From: Methanosarcina sp.
Lineage (GTDB): Archaea > Halobacteriota > Methanosarcinia > Methanosarcinales > Methanosarcinaceae
Length of the DNA stretch: 5,459 bases
Direction of reading: 5' to 3'
NCBI GenBank assembly: GCA_024280975.1
Contig: JAMXLQ010000306.1
Span: 1 to 5,459, forward strand
Shown piece after piece: positions 1-5,335 of this stretch. The notes beneath the pieces are model-generated. The model was given only the letters and a program-made list of their open reading frames with translations. It did no database searches and was not told where the DNA came from. Numbering within the stretch: the first letter of the stretch is position 1; every line of letters starts with the position of its first letter. A program made the translations under genes and the position numbers.

Positions 1-26
1 CAACAATTTCTAAAAAATTAACTTTA

Positions 27-61
27 TGAATAATTCTCAACAAAATATATAAAATTATTCA
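27..61. repeat. 9-bp inverted repeat (AT-rich hairpin)
   Basis: TGAATAATT at 27-35 is the exact reverse complement of AATTATTCA at 53-61, leaving a 17-nt loop. It lies downstream of the minus-strand transposase relic and could be a leftover terminator or element-end structure. It may also be chance in AT-rich DNA. Nothing else is recognisable in 1-138. Confidence 0.35.
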
Positions 62-138
62 GAGTCGGTTAATTAATTCATAAACAGGATCATGAAAGCC
101 AAAATTAAACAAGACTGAGGTCAACTATAGTTTCTGAC

Positions 139-471
139 TCAATTAATTACACTTTTTATTTGCTGATGGAATATTTCCATCCATTTCTTTGCAAATGACA
201 GTGAATTTTGTACTTTAATAAATTCATTTTTGATAATGTTTCTTAAATATTCTTTTGATTGAATCACTCTTACAAATACTTCTCATTTTATTGATTTCCA
301 TACATATTCTACAGGATTTTGATCTGGTGAATAAGATGGTGGAAACACTAGTTTTATCCCTAGTTTCCTGGCTCTTGTTGCCGTTTTCATTGCATGATGC
401 GCTTTTGAATTATCAAGTGTAAGTACAATTATTTTTCCTTTATTAACTCTAAAACTTCTTTTCCTAAATAT
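139..471 (-). pseudogene. IS630-family transposase, C-terminal fragment, inactivated
   Basis: On the minus strand this frame encodes the C-terminal part of an IS630/Tc1-mariner-superfamily DDE transposase, which catalyses cut-and-paste DNA transposition. The visible landmarks are LDNSKAHHA, carrying the second catalytic Asp (codon 414-412), then FPPSYSPDQNPVEYVWKSIK, carrying the catalytic Glu (codon 309-307). Thirty-four residues separate the two, the D34E spacing expected of IS630. The tail runs on to a natural TGA stop at 141-139. A TGA at 285-283 interrupts the frame right after WKSIK, where a basic residue would be expected, and a TAG at 474-472 closes it upstream. The N-terminal helix-turn-helix region and the first catalytic Asp are absent. 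It is therefore a broken remnant that cannot make active enzyme alone. The family call is secure; the element boundaries cannot be seen. Confidence 0.87.
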
Positions 472-480
472 CTAAACTTG

Positions 481-512
481 ACAAAATAAAAGAAAATTAA
501 ATGAAATTTAAA
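481..512 (-). terminator. T-rich stretch downstream of the YihY-family gene
   Basis: On the minus strand, just after the stop codon at 538-536, the sequence becomes very T-rich with several runs of three to four T (complement of 481-512). Archaeal transcription commonly ends at such oligo-T tracts without needing a hairpin. No strong stem precedes it. Confidence 0.35.
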
Positions 513-535
513 CCTTGTTTGCCTAGATAAGCCTT

Positions 536-1408
536 CTAAGATTTCGAATAAACTTTTGTGAACTCAGCCCCAAGTGTAATCATAATTGAGGAATAGTAAA
601 ACAGAAGGAATAAACCTATAATGGACCCTATTGCTCCATATACGCTTGTAGGGTTACTGTATGCAAAAAAAAGTACAATCGCGTATTTTCCTATTGTTAC
701 AAGAACTGCTGTTACGATAGCCCCTACAAAAGTCGATTTCAAGTCAAAACTCTTATCAGGAAGTACTCTATACACAAGTATAAAAAATAGCACAAGAATA
801 AGGAAGCTGGCTATTGAACCTGTATAATCAGCAATTACAGGTGAAAATGGTAGAAATTGCTGGAACAAGTTTGAAGCCGCATAAAGAAAACCTTCAACAA
901 ATATGCTCAGTATGAGCAGCCCTCCAAAAAATATAACTAAAACAAAGGACATGATTGCGTCTCTTGTAAAATCTTTAATTTTATTGGATTCAGTGGATTT
1001 GATATCCCATGCTCTCTCAAGGAAATTCTTCAATTGTCTGAAAATGTTACTCGCACTCCAGAGAAGAAATATAAAACCTATTAATGCGCTTATCGAGAGA
1101 AAATTAATTTCTGGAATACGTTCGAAAAGTAGAATTACCATATTGATGATCCTCTCATCAACGACTCCTTGCAGGTTTTTAATTATTATATCCTGAAGAT
1201 ATTCAGATTTCAAAAAAATACTTCCTATAGATACTGAAAATAACAGGAGAGCAGGAAGACTCAGTACAAAGTAATATGCCAGTGCAGCGCTGTAAGTCAT
1301 TGCACCATCTTCCAGCCATTCCTTTATTGTCCTGGTAATCAGATATCTTATGTATCCCCAGCTCACATTTTCCCCCGATATATAATATATTGCACTTTTA
1401 TTAAACAC
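536..1408 (-). CDS. YihY/BrkB-family inner membrane protein
   Basis: This is an integral membrane protein of the YihY/UPF0761 (BrkB) family, formerly misnamed ribonuclease BN; its biochemical role is unsettled. The 290-residue product has about six hydrophobic helices near residues 41-66, 103-124, 150-172, 196-216, 226-250 and 257-280. Family landmarks are AALAYYFVLSLPALL (41-55), NIFRQLKNFLERAWDI (121-136), YRVLPDKSF (213-221) and a C-terminal YGAIGSIIGLFLLF followed by LGAEF (257-283). Length is normal and the stop is TAG. The longest frame starts at a GTG (1408-1406) with no clear ribosome binding site. A second in-frame GTG at 1366-1364 (residue 15) sits 4 nt after GGGGGA (1376-1371) and may be the true start, giving 276 residues. 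The gene is divergent from the DUF488 gene and seems monocistronic. Family call is firm; start is uncertain. Confidence 0.93.
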   Translation of the reverse strand: MFNKSAIYYISGENVSWGYIRYLITRTIKEWLEDGAMTYSAALAYYFVLSLPALLLFSVSIGSIFLKSEYLQDIIIKNLQGVVDERIINMVILLFERIPEINFLSISALIGFIFLLWSASNIFRQLKNFLERAWDIKSTESNKIKDFTRDAIMSFVLVIFFGGLLILSIFVEGFLYAASNLFQQFLPFSPVIADYTGSIASFLILVLFFILVYRVLPDKSFDLKSTFVGAIVTAVLVTIGKYAIVLFFAYSNPTSVYGAIGSIIGLFLLFYYSSIMITLGAEFTKVYSKS

Positions 1409-1559
1409 CTATTATCAAATTCTTGCAAAATTTTATTTGATTGGGCAGAAATGATCAAATTAAACTTATTAATCCAGAATGGGCTAATTGGGGGAGTAAT
1501 TAAGAAAATAAAAACTACATATCTGGATAAATAAAGTAGAACCTATACCAGAAGTGAGT

Positions 1560-1590
1560 TAACAAGAATAAACTTTAACAAGAATAAACT
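1560..1590. repeat. Two direct copies of a 15-bp sequence, period 16
   Basis: TAACAAGAATAAACT occurs at 1560-1574 and again, identical, at 1576-1590. The copies are about 35 bp upstream of the TATA-like box of the DUF488 gene. The spacing of about one and a half helical turns and the position would suit binding of a regulator, but this is only inferred from placement. Confidence 0.75.
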
Positions 1591-1623
1591 GATAAGCAGG
1601 AGTAAGAATTGAATTAAAAACGG

Positions 1624-1631
1624 ATATAAAA
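1624..1631 (+). promoter_or_regulatory. Candidate archaeal TATA box for the DUF488 gene
   Basis: ATATAAAA matches the archaeal TATA-box style, with purine-rich sequence just upstream that could act as a BRE. Transcription would then start about 25 nt downstream, near 1655, giving a leader of about 60 nt before the TTG start. This is prediction from the motif only. Confidence 0.4.
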
Positions 1632-1700
1632 GACGAGACGTACTTGAAGACTTGTTAGCTGGTTAAAGGGGTAAACTGGCTAAATAAGATAAGAGAATTA

Positions 1701-1708
1701 AGAGGGGG
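1701..1708 (+). promoter_or_regulatory. Ribosome binding site that fixes a TTG start
   Basis: AGAGGGGG ends 6 nt before the TTG at 1715. The site is strongly purine-rich and well placed. Together with the family-typical N-terminus (MIRVKRVYE), it supports the TTG over any later ATG. Confidence 0.75.
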
Positions 1709-1714
1709 TAGCCG

Positions 1715-2065
1715 TTGATTCGAGTAAAAAGAGTTTACGAACAGCCGTCAGATCAGGATGGGTTAAGGATACTTGTAGACAGGCTCTGGCCCAGAGGGCT
1801 CAGGAAAAGCGAAGCGAGATTTGACCTCTGGATGAAAGAGATAGCTCCTGATGATAGGCTTAGGAAATGGTTTTCTCATGATCCCGAAAAATGGGAAGAA
1901 TTCAGGAAATGTTATCTTAAAGAACTGGAGCAAAAAGAAGAGTATGTACAGGAGCTCCTCGGAAAAGCAAGAGAGAAGGACCTTACTCTCCTCTATGCTG
2001 CAAAAGATGAGACTTTTAATAACGCTATAGTTCTAAAGGAATACCTGGAATCCAGATTAAAATGA
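1715..2065 (+). CDS. DUF488 family protein (YeaO-like)
   Basis: This is a small soluble cytoplasmic protein of the DUF488/YeaO family. No enzymatic function is established for the family. The 116-residue product has the whole pattern: an N-terminal MIRVKRVYEQPS, the hallmark DGLRILVDRLWPRGL (residues 15-29), DLWMKEIAP (37-45), LRKWFSHDPEKWEEF (49-63), a charged helical middle, and a C-terminal LTLLYAAKDETFNNAIVLKEYL. The conserved Arg, Trp and His positions are present, with no truncation or frameshift. Length matches the family. The start is TTG, supported by the strong upstream GA-rich site, and the stop is TGA. The gene stands alone, divergent from the YihY-family gene and convergent with the flippase, so its context does not reveal a role. 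Family identity is firm; function is unknown. Confidence 0.95.
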   Translation: MIRVKRVYEQPSDQDGLRILVDRLWPRGLRKSEARFDLWMKEIAPDDRLRKWFSHDPEKWEEFRKCYLKELEQKEEYVQELLGKAREKDLTLLYAAKDETFNNAIVLKEYLESRLK

Positions 2066-2069
2066 CAGT

Positions 2070-2083
2070 AGCTTTTAAAAGCT
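2070..2083. repeat. 14-bp perfect palindrome after the DUF488 gene
   Basis: AGCTTTTAAAAGCT is self-complementary and begins 4 nt after the DUF488 stop codon. It could be a weak hairpin at the mRNA 3' end. Its core is AT-only, so its stability as RNA is low. Confidence 0.5.
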
Positions 2084-2151
2084 GAATTGAATCTAAAAGC
2101 AAGGAATAAGAGCTGGAAAACACTTTGCAGGTTAATTCCGTAATTTTAACT

Positions 2152-2180
2152 CTATTTTTTAGGTTAATTTGTATTTTTAA
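2152..2180 (+). terminator. T-rich terminator region for the DUF488 gene
   Basis: The plus strand carries a run of six T (2155-2160), followed by T-rich sequence with a run of five T (2174-2178). It lies about 90 nt past the DUF488 stop. Such oligo-T tracts are the usual archaeal termination signal. The sequence AGGTTAATT also occurs twice nearby, at 2129-2137 and 2161-2169. Confidence 0.45.
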
Positions 2181-2206
2181 ATCTGCTTTAGTTCTTTTTG
2201 AAACAG

Positions 2207-2266
2207 TTTCCTAATGCTTAAAAAATAATTTCCTGATGCTTAAAAAATAATTTCCTCATGGTTAAA
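2207..2266. repeat. 22-bp tandem repeat, about 2.7 copies
   Basis: The unit TTTCCT-N-ATGCTTAAAAAATAA occupies 2207-2228 and 2229-2250, with one difference (A or G after TTTCCT). A partial third copy, TTTCCTCATGGTTAAA, follows at 2251-2266. On the minus strand each full unit gives a run of six T. The block may therefore back up termination of the leftward flippase transcript. Confidence 0.85.
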
Positions 2267-2267
2267 C

Positions 2268-2281
2268 ACGGAATTTTCCGT
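2268..2281. repeat. Short 6-bp inverted repeat
   Basis: ACGGAA (2268-2273) and TTCCGT (2276-2281) are reverse complements separated by two T. It sits between the 22-bp repeats and the probable flippase terminator, and may simply add to the structured convergent region. Confidence 0.4.
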
Positions 2282-2291
2282 TGAAATATCT

Positions 2292-2339
2292 AAAAAATTA
2301 AAGTTGCCGGCGTCTTAAAAGAGAAGGATTGCCGACTTT
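2292..2339 (-). terminator. Hairpin plus T-run ending the flippase transcript
   Basis: Read on the minus strand, AAAGT-CGGC (2339-2331) pairs with GCCG (2311-2308) and ACTTT (2304-2300), with a 3-nt bulge between the two stem segments. A run of six T follows (2297-2292). It begins about 18 nt past the flippase stop codon. The layout is that of a terminator, though the stem is imperfect and the loop is about 19 nt. Confidence 0.5.
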
Positions 2340-2356
2340 CCCTGCACGGAATCAAA

Positions 2357-3922
2357 TTATGATGCAAGGGTTTTAAGCGGTTCGGGGATGCGGAGACTAA
2401 TGTTGTACTTTATATTCTTCCGAATCTCGCTTATCATCTTCATTTCAGTGTTGTCCAGTATTCTTGCCCTGTGGACAATCAGGAAATACCCAACTATGAA
2501 GGCTGCATATTCCCAGGGAGCTCCGGTAAGTAGGTGAGCATTCTTGGCTGCGAGCATGGATCCGACTATAAAGACAACGATGAAAGTCAGTCTCCTGTAC
2601 GTCGAAGTGAAAGGATGCATATTCTGCTTTCTCCATGCCCTTAAAGTCATCAGGACTTCGATCGATGCAAAGGACACCGCAGTCCCTATAGCTGCACCTA
2701 TCATGCCATACTCAGGTATAAGCATAAAGTTGATGACGACATTAATACCTGCACTTGCTACTGAACACTTCATAAGGAAGTCCGAGTCCCCAGAGGCTAA
2801 CAGGGCATGATAGTTAAATCCGAAATACGAATTTGCTATGAATCCTAGGGCAAGGATACGCAGAGCTGTGGCACCGCTTACATATTGCGCTCCGTAGAGT
2901 TTCGTGATAAAGTACTCGGGATACACGAATATCAGAGCAAAGAGAGGGAATGTAAGCAGGAAGCACCATTTAGTCATTACCGCATAGATCGAGCCGATTG
3001 GTGCAACGTCGTTTTGACCCCAGAGCCTGGACGTAACAGGAACATACACAAAGCCCATAGAAGCTACTACCAGAGACAAGAACCCTACAAGAGGGTATAC
3101 TGCATTGTAAATCCCAACGATTTCAGTAGACTTAAAATAACCGAGCATTATTGTATCTATCCAGCTCATGATGTTGAGTAGAGTCGCAGTTATCAAGAGC
3201 GGGAATGAATACCTTATCAGCTGCCTGGTTGGCTCACTGAATTTAATTTTCCGTTCCTGCTTGATTGTCCGCTTGATTGTCCGCTTGACTGGCGGCCTCT
3301 TTATGAAGTACAAGGACATTATCCCGAAAGTAAAGACCATTGAAAGCAGATCTGCAAACACAACTCCTTTCAGGGAAGCTCCTAGGAATACCGAAACTGA
3401 AGCAAGCCCCAACAGGGATACCGGCCTTATGATGTTATAGAAATACATGTTAACATTCGTACGGTCGAATCCTCTGTAGATCGCTACTGCCAGATTTAGG
3501 AGTATGGTAAACGGAACGGCGAAGATAAGGATCTTCACTACGGAGAGGATTTTACCCTGTGAGTCAAAGCTATTTCCGGCCAGACTATGGAACAACGCAG
3601 GTGAGACCAGAATTGAAAGTAAACCTGCAATCAAGCCCATAAGTATGGCTGAGACTATCAGTTCAGGTAACTTCTGTTCCTCATGCCTGCCTCTGAAGAA
3701 CGCGATATATCTTGGCACTCCTTCATTGAGCCCAAGAGTTGCAACTGCACCTGTAATTGAGATTACGGTAAGTGCAAGAGAATATGTGCCAAAATCGGCT
3801 GGCGAGAGATGTGATGTGAGTACTTTTTTAGTAATGATGTCGAGAATCATTCCAATAAAGGTTCCTGCAAGTATCACACCGGAACCTGCCACTATCCGGT
3901 TGACCGAGTCGTTAACTGACAT
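2357..3922 (-). CDS. Polysaccharide flippase, Wzx/RfbX type (MOP superfamily)
   Basis: This is a probable exporter that flips lipid-linked oligosaccharides across the cytoplasmic membrane, serving surface polysaccharide or S-layer glycan assembly. Its 521 residues fit the family, with about 14 hydrophobic helices in two lobes. The first lobe starts with GSGVILAGTFIGMILDIITK (13-32) and ADFGTYSLALTVISI (42-56), followed by a GVPRYIAFFRG stretch (68-78), all typical of COG2244 proteins. A basic cytoplasmic linker (208-227) precedes the second lobe, RYSFPLLITATLLNIMSWID (237-256), with its TIMLGYF motif. The late KLYGAQYVSGATALRILALG and a GAAIGTAVSF helix are also characteristic. The ATG start has GGAG (3931-3928) 5 nt upstream. 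The stop is TAA. No glycosyltransferase lies alongside, which is unusual for such genes. Substrate is unknown. Confidence 0.94.
   Translation of the reverse strand: MSVNDSVNRIVAGSGVILAGTFIGMILDIITKKVLTSHLSPADFGTYSLALTVISITGAVATLGLNEGVPRYIAFFRGRHEEQKLPELIVSAILMGLIAGLLSILVSPALFHSLAGNSFDSQGKILSVVKILIFAVPFTILLNLAVAIYRGFDRTNVNMYFYNIIRPVSLLGLASVSVFLGASLKGVVFADLLSMVFTFGIMSLYFIKRPPVKRTIKRTIKQERKIKFSEPTRQLIRYSFPLLITATLLNIMSWIDTIMLGYFKSTEIVGIYNAVYPLVGFLSLVVASMGFVYVPVTSRLWGQNDVAPIGSIYAVMTKWCFLLTFPLFALIFVYPEYFITKLYGAQYVSGATALRILALGFIANSYFGFNYHALLASGDSDFLMKCSVASAGINVVINFMLIPEYGMIGAAIGTAVSFASIEVLMTLRAWRKQNMHPFTSTYRRLTFIVVFIVGSMLAAKNAHLLTGAPWEYAAFIVGYFLIVHRARILDNTEMKMISEIRKNIKYNISLRIPEPLKTLAS
3259..3292. 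repeat. 12-bp in-frame tandem repeat within the flippase linker
   Basis: GCTTGATTGTCC occurs at 3259-3270 and 3271-3282, followed by a partial copy (GCTTGACTGG) at 3283-3292. In the protein this doubles the four-residue unit KRTI in the cytoplasmic basic linker between the two lobes. Because the unit is 12 bp, the repeat is frame-neutral and may vary in copy number between strains. Confidence 0.85.
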
Positions 3923-3943
3923 GTTAACTCCGTTTTATTACGG

Positions 3944-4300
3944 TTAGTTCCCTACTTCCGGGGCCAACAGACAGGAGCAATGTTCGGTTGCCTGGCCAGT
4001 GACTGCTTGTAAACGGTTCTCAGTCATTTGCAGGTCAAAGTCTAAAAGGCCTTTATTTGAGGTACGCAGGGAAAATAAGCCCGACTTTTCAACCTTGCAG
4101 GTATTACTAAGAGTACTGGATGAACTGGAAAATCTCATTTTAGGGTTTCGGGTTTCAAAGTTTGCTGTTTCAAATTCTCTTAAACAGCTGTAAATTTCAA
4201 ATTCGTCTGTAGATCTGTCTTTTTGCTTAACTTCTTGTCTGGCTGCTCCTTTGTGAGCTTTCAAGACAAAGTTTATCTTGGGTTTCTTGATAAGCTGCAT
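3944..4300 (-). CDS. Doubtful 118-codon open frame upstream of the flippase
   Basis: This frame is open from an ATG at 4300-4298 to a TAA at 3946-3944, ending 21 nt before the flippase start, which would suit an operon. I recognise no domain. The product is polar, rich in Lys, Glu, Ser and Thr, with no clear membrane segment or signal peptide, a serine run (SSSSS) in the middle and three Cys in the last third. The nearest ribosome-binding-like sequence (AGGT) is about 12 nt from the ATG, which is too far and weak. A shorter frame is open on the other strand over the same DNA. It could be a lineage-specific small protein, but non-coding leader sequence is more likely. Confidence 0.22.
   Translation of the reverse strand: MQLIKKPKINFVLKAHKGAARQEVKQKDRSTDEFEIYSCLREFETANFETRNPKMRFSSSSSTLSNTCKVEKSGLFSLRTSNKGLLDFDLQMTENRLQAVTGQATEHCSCLLAPEVGN
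4164..4188. repeat. 7-bp inverted repeat in the flippase leader
   Basis: GCTGTTT (4164-4170) pairs with AAACAGC (4182-4188) around an 11-nt loop. TTTCAAATTC also occurs twice close by. It could form a small hairpin in a long flippase leader transcript. No known riboswitch fold is recognised. Confidence 0.35.
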
Positions 4301-4316
4301 GATTTCTTACGACCTT

Positions 4317-4580
4317 TAGGATTGGATCGGAGCTAAATCTTCGATTTGATCTCGGGGTCAATTTCCAGGTTGGATCATGAGTTGAGCCCTGGTTTGGTCC
4401 TTAACTGGCTCGAATGCGGATCTTGGGTTAATCCTCGGTTGGGTACCGAATATTCGAGGCTGGATTTTGGGTTGAATCCAGCAGGACCCCGGTTGGATCG
4501 CAGGTTAGGTTTTGGATTGGATCCCAGGTAAGACCTTTGTGGATTCTAGGGTGAATCCTGGATAAGATTCAGGGTTGGGC
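4317..4580. repeat. Degenerate 11-12-bp minisatellite, consensus near GGTTGGATCC
   Basis: Around twenty imperfect units follow each other for about 264 bp. Clear ones are GGATTGGATC (4319), GATTTGATC (4343), GGTTGGATC (4368), GAGTTGAGCC (4379), GGTTTGGTCC (4391), GGGTTAATCC (4425), GGTTGGGTACC (4437), GGGTTGAATCC (4469), GGTTGGATC (4491), GGATTGGATCC (4514), GGGTGAATCC (4549) and GGGTTGGGC (4572). Spacing between neighbours is mostly 11-13 bp or a multiple of it. The units are G-rich on the plus strand and vary too much for a recent expansion. A 61-codon plus-strand frame (4346-4531) with a repeating RLD/GL pattern follows from the repeat and has no support as a gene. Confidence 0.72.
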
Positions 4581-4585
4581 TATGG

Positions 4586-4612
4586 AAGGCAGGTCTGGGT
4601 TTTACCTGCCTT
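4586..4612. repeat. Perfect 9-bp hairpin at the end of the minisatellite
   Basis: AAGGCAGGT (4586-4594) and ACCTGCCTT (4604-4612) are exact reverse complements with a 9-nt loop. The stem is fairly GC-rich against an AT-rich surround. No T-run follows on either strand, so a classic terminator is not supported. It marks the right border of the repeat array. Confidence 0.6.
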
Positions 4613-4882
4613 GCGTATAATTATAATTTGCTTCGGGATTCAACAGACATTCTGTCCGTTTTTTGAAGCTGGAAATTTGTTTTTGCACTCGTAGATCTGC
4701 TTACGAAACTTGTCTTGCCTTTTTTCTTTTTTAACGTACAAGCTTTAGTAACCAGTTTAGCCATTTCATTGGTGGCAAAGCGAACTCTGGGTTATATTAT
4801 TTTCTGAAATTGAAGGAAACAAACATATTGAACATTTTTTAATGTCTCCTCCAGATTTCTATGGAGTACCACTCCCAACTAG

Positions 4883-4890
4883 ATATAAAA
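4883..4890 (+). promoter_or_regulatory. TATA-like box without an obvious gene
   Basis: ATATAAAA on the plus strand is identical to the box proposed for the DUF488 gene. A start about 25 nt downstream, near 4910, would lead into the long hairpin at 4933-4979. No open frame follows, so if it is active the product would be non-coding RNA. Such motifs also arise by chance in AT-rich DNA. Confidence 0.22.
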
Positions 4891-4893
4891 GCT

Positions 4894-4915
4894 TTTCGGA
4901 ATCATTTCGGAATTA
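4894..4915. repeat. 11-bp tandem duplication
   Basis: TTTCGGAATCA (4894-4904) is followed directly by TTTCGGAATTA (4905-4915), one base different. A related inverted sequence, TTCCGAAAATGAT, lies at 5205-5217. Confidence 0.7.
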
Positions 4916-4932
4916 TCATAATGAGGTAAGAT

Positions 4933-4979
4933 AGCTGCCTGAAGGAAAATTGGTTTGAGATGTTTCCTGTCAGGGAGCT
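4933..4979 (+). other. Long imperfect hairpin, possible structured RNA
   Basis: The arm 4933-4948 (AGCTGCCTGAAGGAAA) pairs with 4963-4979 (TTTCCTGTCAGGGAGCT). This gives 15 base pairs with one G-G mismatch (4937/4975) and one bulged G (4969), closing a 14-nt loop. It is the longest stem I see in the window. Part of the left arm (4936-4944) can instead pair perfectly over 9 bp with 5026-5034. A run of five T on the plus strand (5009-5013) lies between the two partners. Whether it is transcribed is unknown. Confidence 0.45.
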
Positions 4980-5220
4980 GGATAAACGCCAACATTTGGT
5001 TTTCACAGTTTTTAGCTCAGAACAACTTCAGGCAATTAAGAGCTCCAGACTCAGCAAAATAACCTTCAAAGAAGCTCGATATAACCTGAAATTCTGACTT
5101 ACCCATTCCGGATAATCTAAATTTCTTTTATTCAGTCAGAGGGTATCCTGATCTAGTAGGTTTTTACTGGTTTTACTCGCATGTAGACAGGATAGAGAGA
5201 CTATTTCCGAAAATGATGAC

Positions 5221-5240
5221 ATATTGAAAGCTTTCAATAT
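5221..5240. repeat. 20-bp perfect palindrome
   Basis: ATATTGAAAGCTTTCAATAT is fully self-complementary. Three further pairs (GAC 5218-5220 with GTC 5242-5244) form if the C at 5241 is looped out. It could be a binding site for a dimeric protein or a relic of an element end. No adjacent gene indicates which. Confidence 0.8.
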
Positions 5241-5335
5241 CGTCGTTAATTCTTTTAGTAACTTTTACAATTTCCTCAATAACTTTTTAGATACCCTTTC
5301 CCCGAGCAAATTATTATAACATAATTATTATAGAG

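Larger units (their letters stand above)
1409..1714. other. Divergent intergenic region
   Basis: This 306-bp AT-rich gap separates the YihY-family gene (leftward) from the DUF488 gene (rightward) and must carry both promoters. The rightward TATA-like box and the direct repeats are listed separately. For the leftward gene, a minus-strand TTTAATTT at about 1463-1456 is a possible TATA element, but it is not distinctive enough to call. I see no small gene or RNA here. Confidence 0.6.
4621..5127 (-). pseudogene. Possible decayed coding frame, family not recognised
   Basis: One minus-strand frame runs from just after a TAA (5130-5128) to a TAA at 4623-4621, about 168 codons, with only three internal stops: TGA at 5019-5017, TAG at 4881-4879 and TAA at 4794-4792. 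In DNA this AT-rich more stops would be expected. The first segment includes an ATG (5106-5104) opening MGKSEFQVISSFFEGYF. The second includes MLAFIQLPDRKHLKPIF. I do not recognise a family in any segment. It may be an eroded gene, perhaps from a mobile element, or chance. It conflicts with the alternative reading of this stretch as a structured RNA. Confidence 0.2.

Noticed and set aside
123..132. AACTATAGTT palindrome near the transposase stop as the IS630 element end
   Set aside because: IS630 elements target TA, but no inverted partner appears on the far side of the relic, so the boundary cannot be supported.
621..1196. Plus-strand open frames within the YihY-family gene
   Set aside because: They lie antisense to a well-supported membrane protein, carry no recognised domain or start signal, and follow from its codon pattern.
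9..2301. 13-bp direct repeat TCTAAAAAATTAA at 9-21 and 2289-2301 as element ends
   Set aside because: It is a low-complexity AT-rich string, with no matching flanks and three unrelated features in between; probably chance.
2445..3947. Several open frames of 63-147 codons overlapping the flippase on both strands
   Set aside because: All overlap the complete flippase in other frames. None has a domain or a good ribosome binding site.
4045..4054. AAAGGCCTTT palindrome as a regulatory site
   Set aside because: It is only 10 bp and isolated, with no promoter relationship that can be shown.
4346..4531. 61-codon plus-strand frame with a repeating RLD/GL pattern
   Set aside because: The pattern is the direct translation of the minisatellite. 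There is no ribosome binding site and no known family.
4317..4580. CRISPR array
   Set aside because: Units are 11-12 bp, highly degenerate and contiguous, without uniform spacers, and no cas gene is present.
3923..5335. tRNA or rRNA gene in the gene-poor right half
   Set aside because: No cloverleaf, T-loop motif or conserved rRNA segment was found on either strand.
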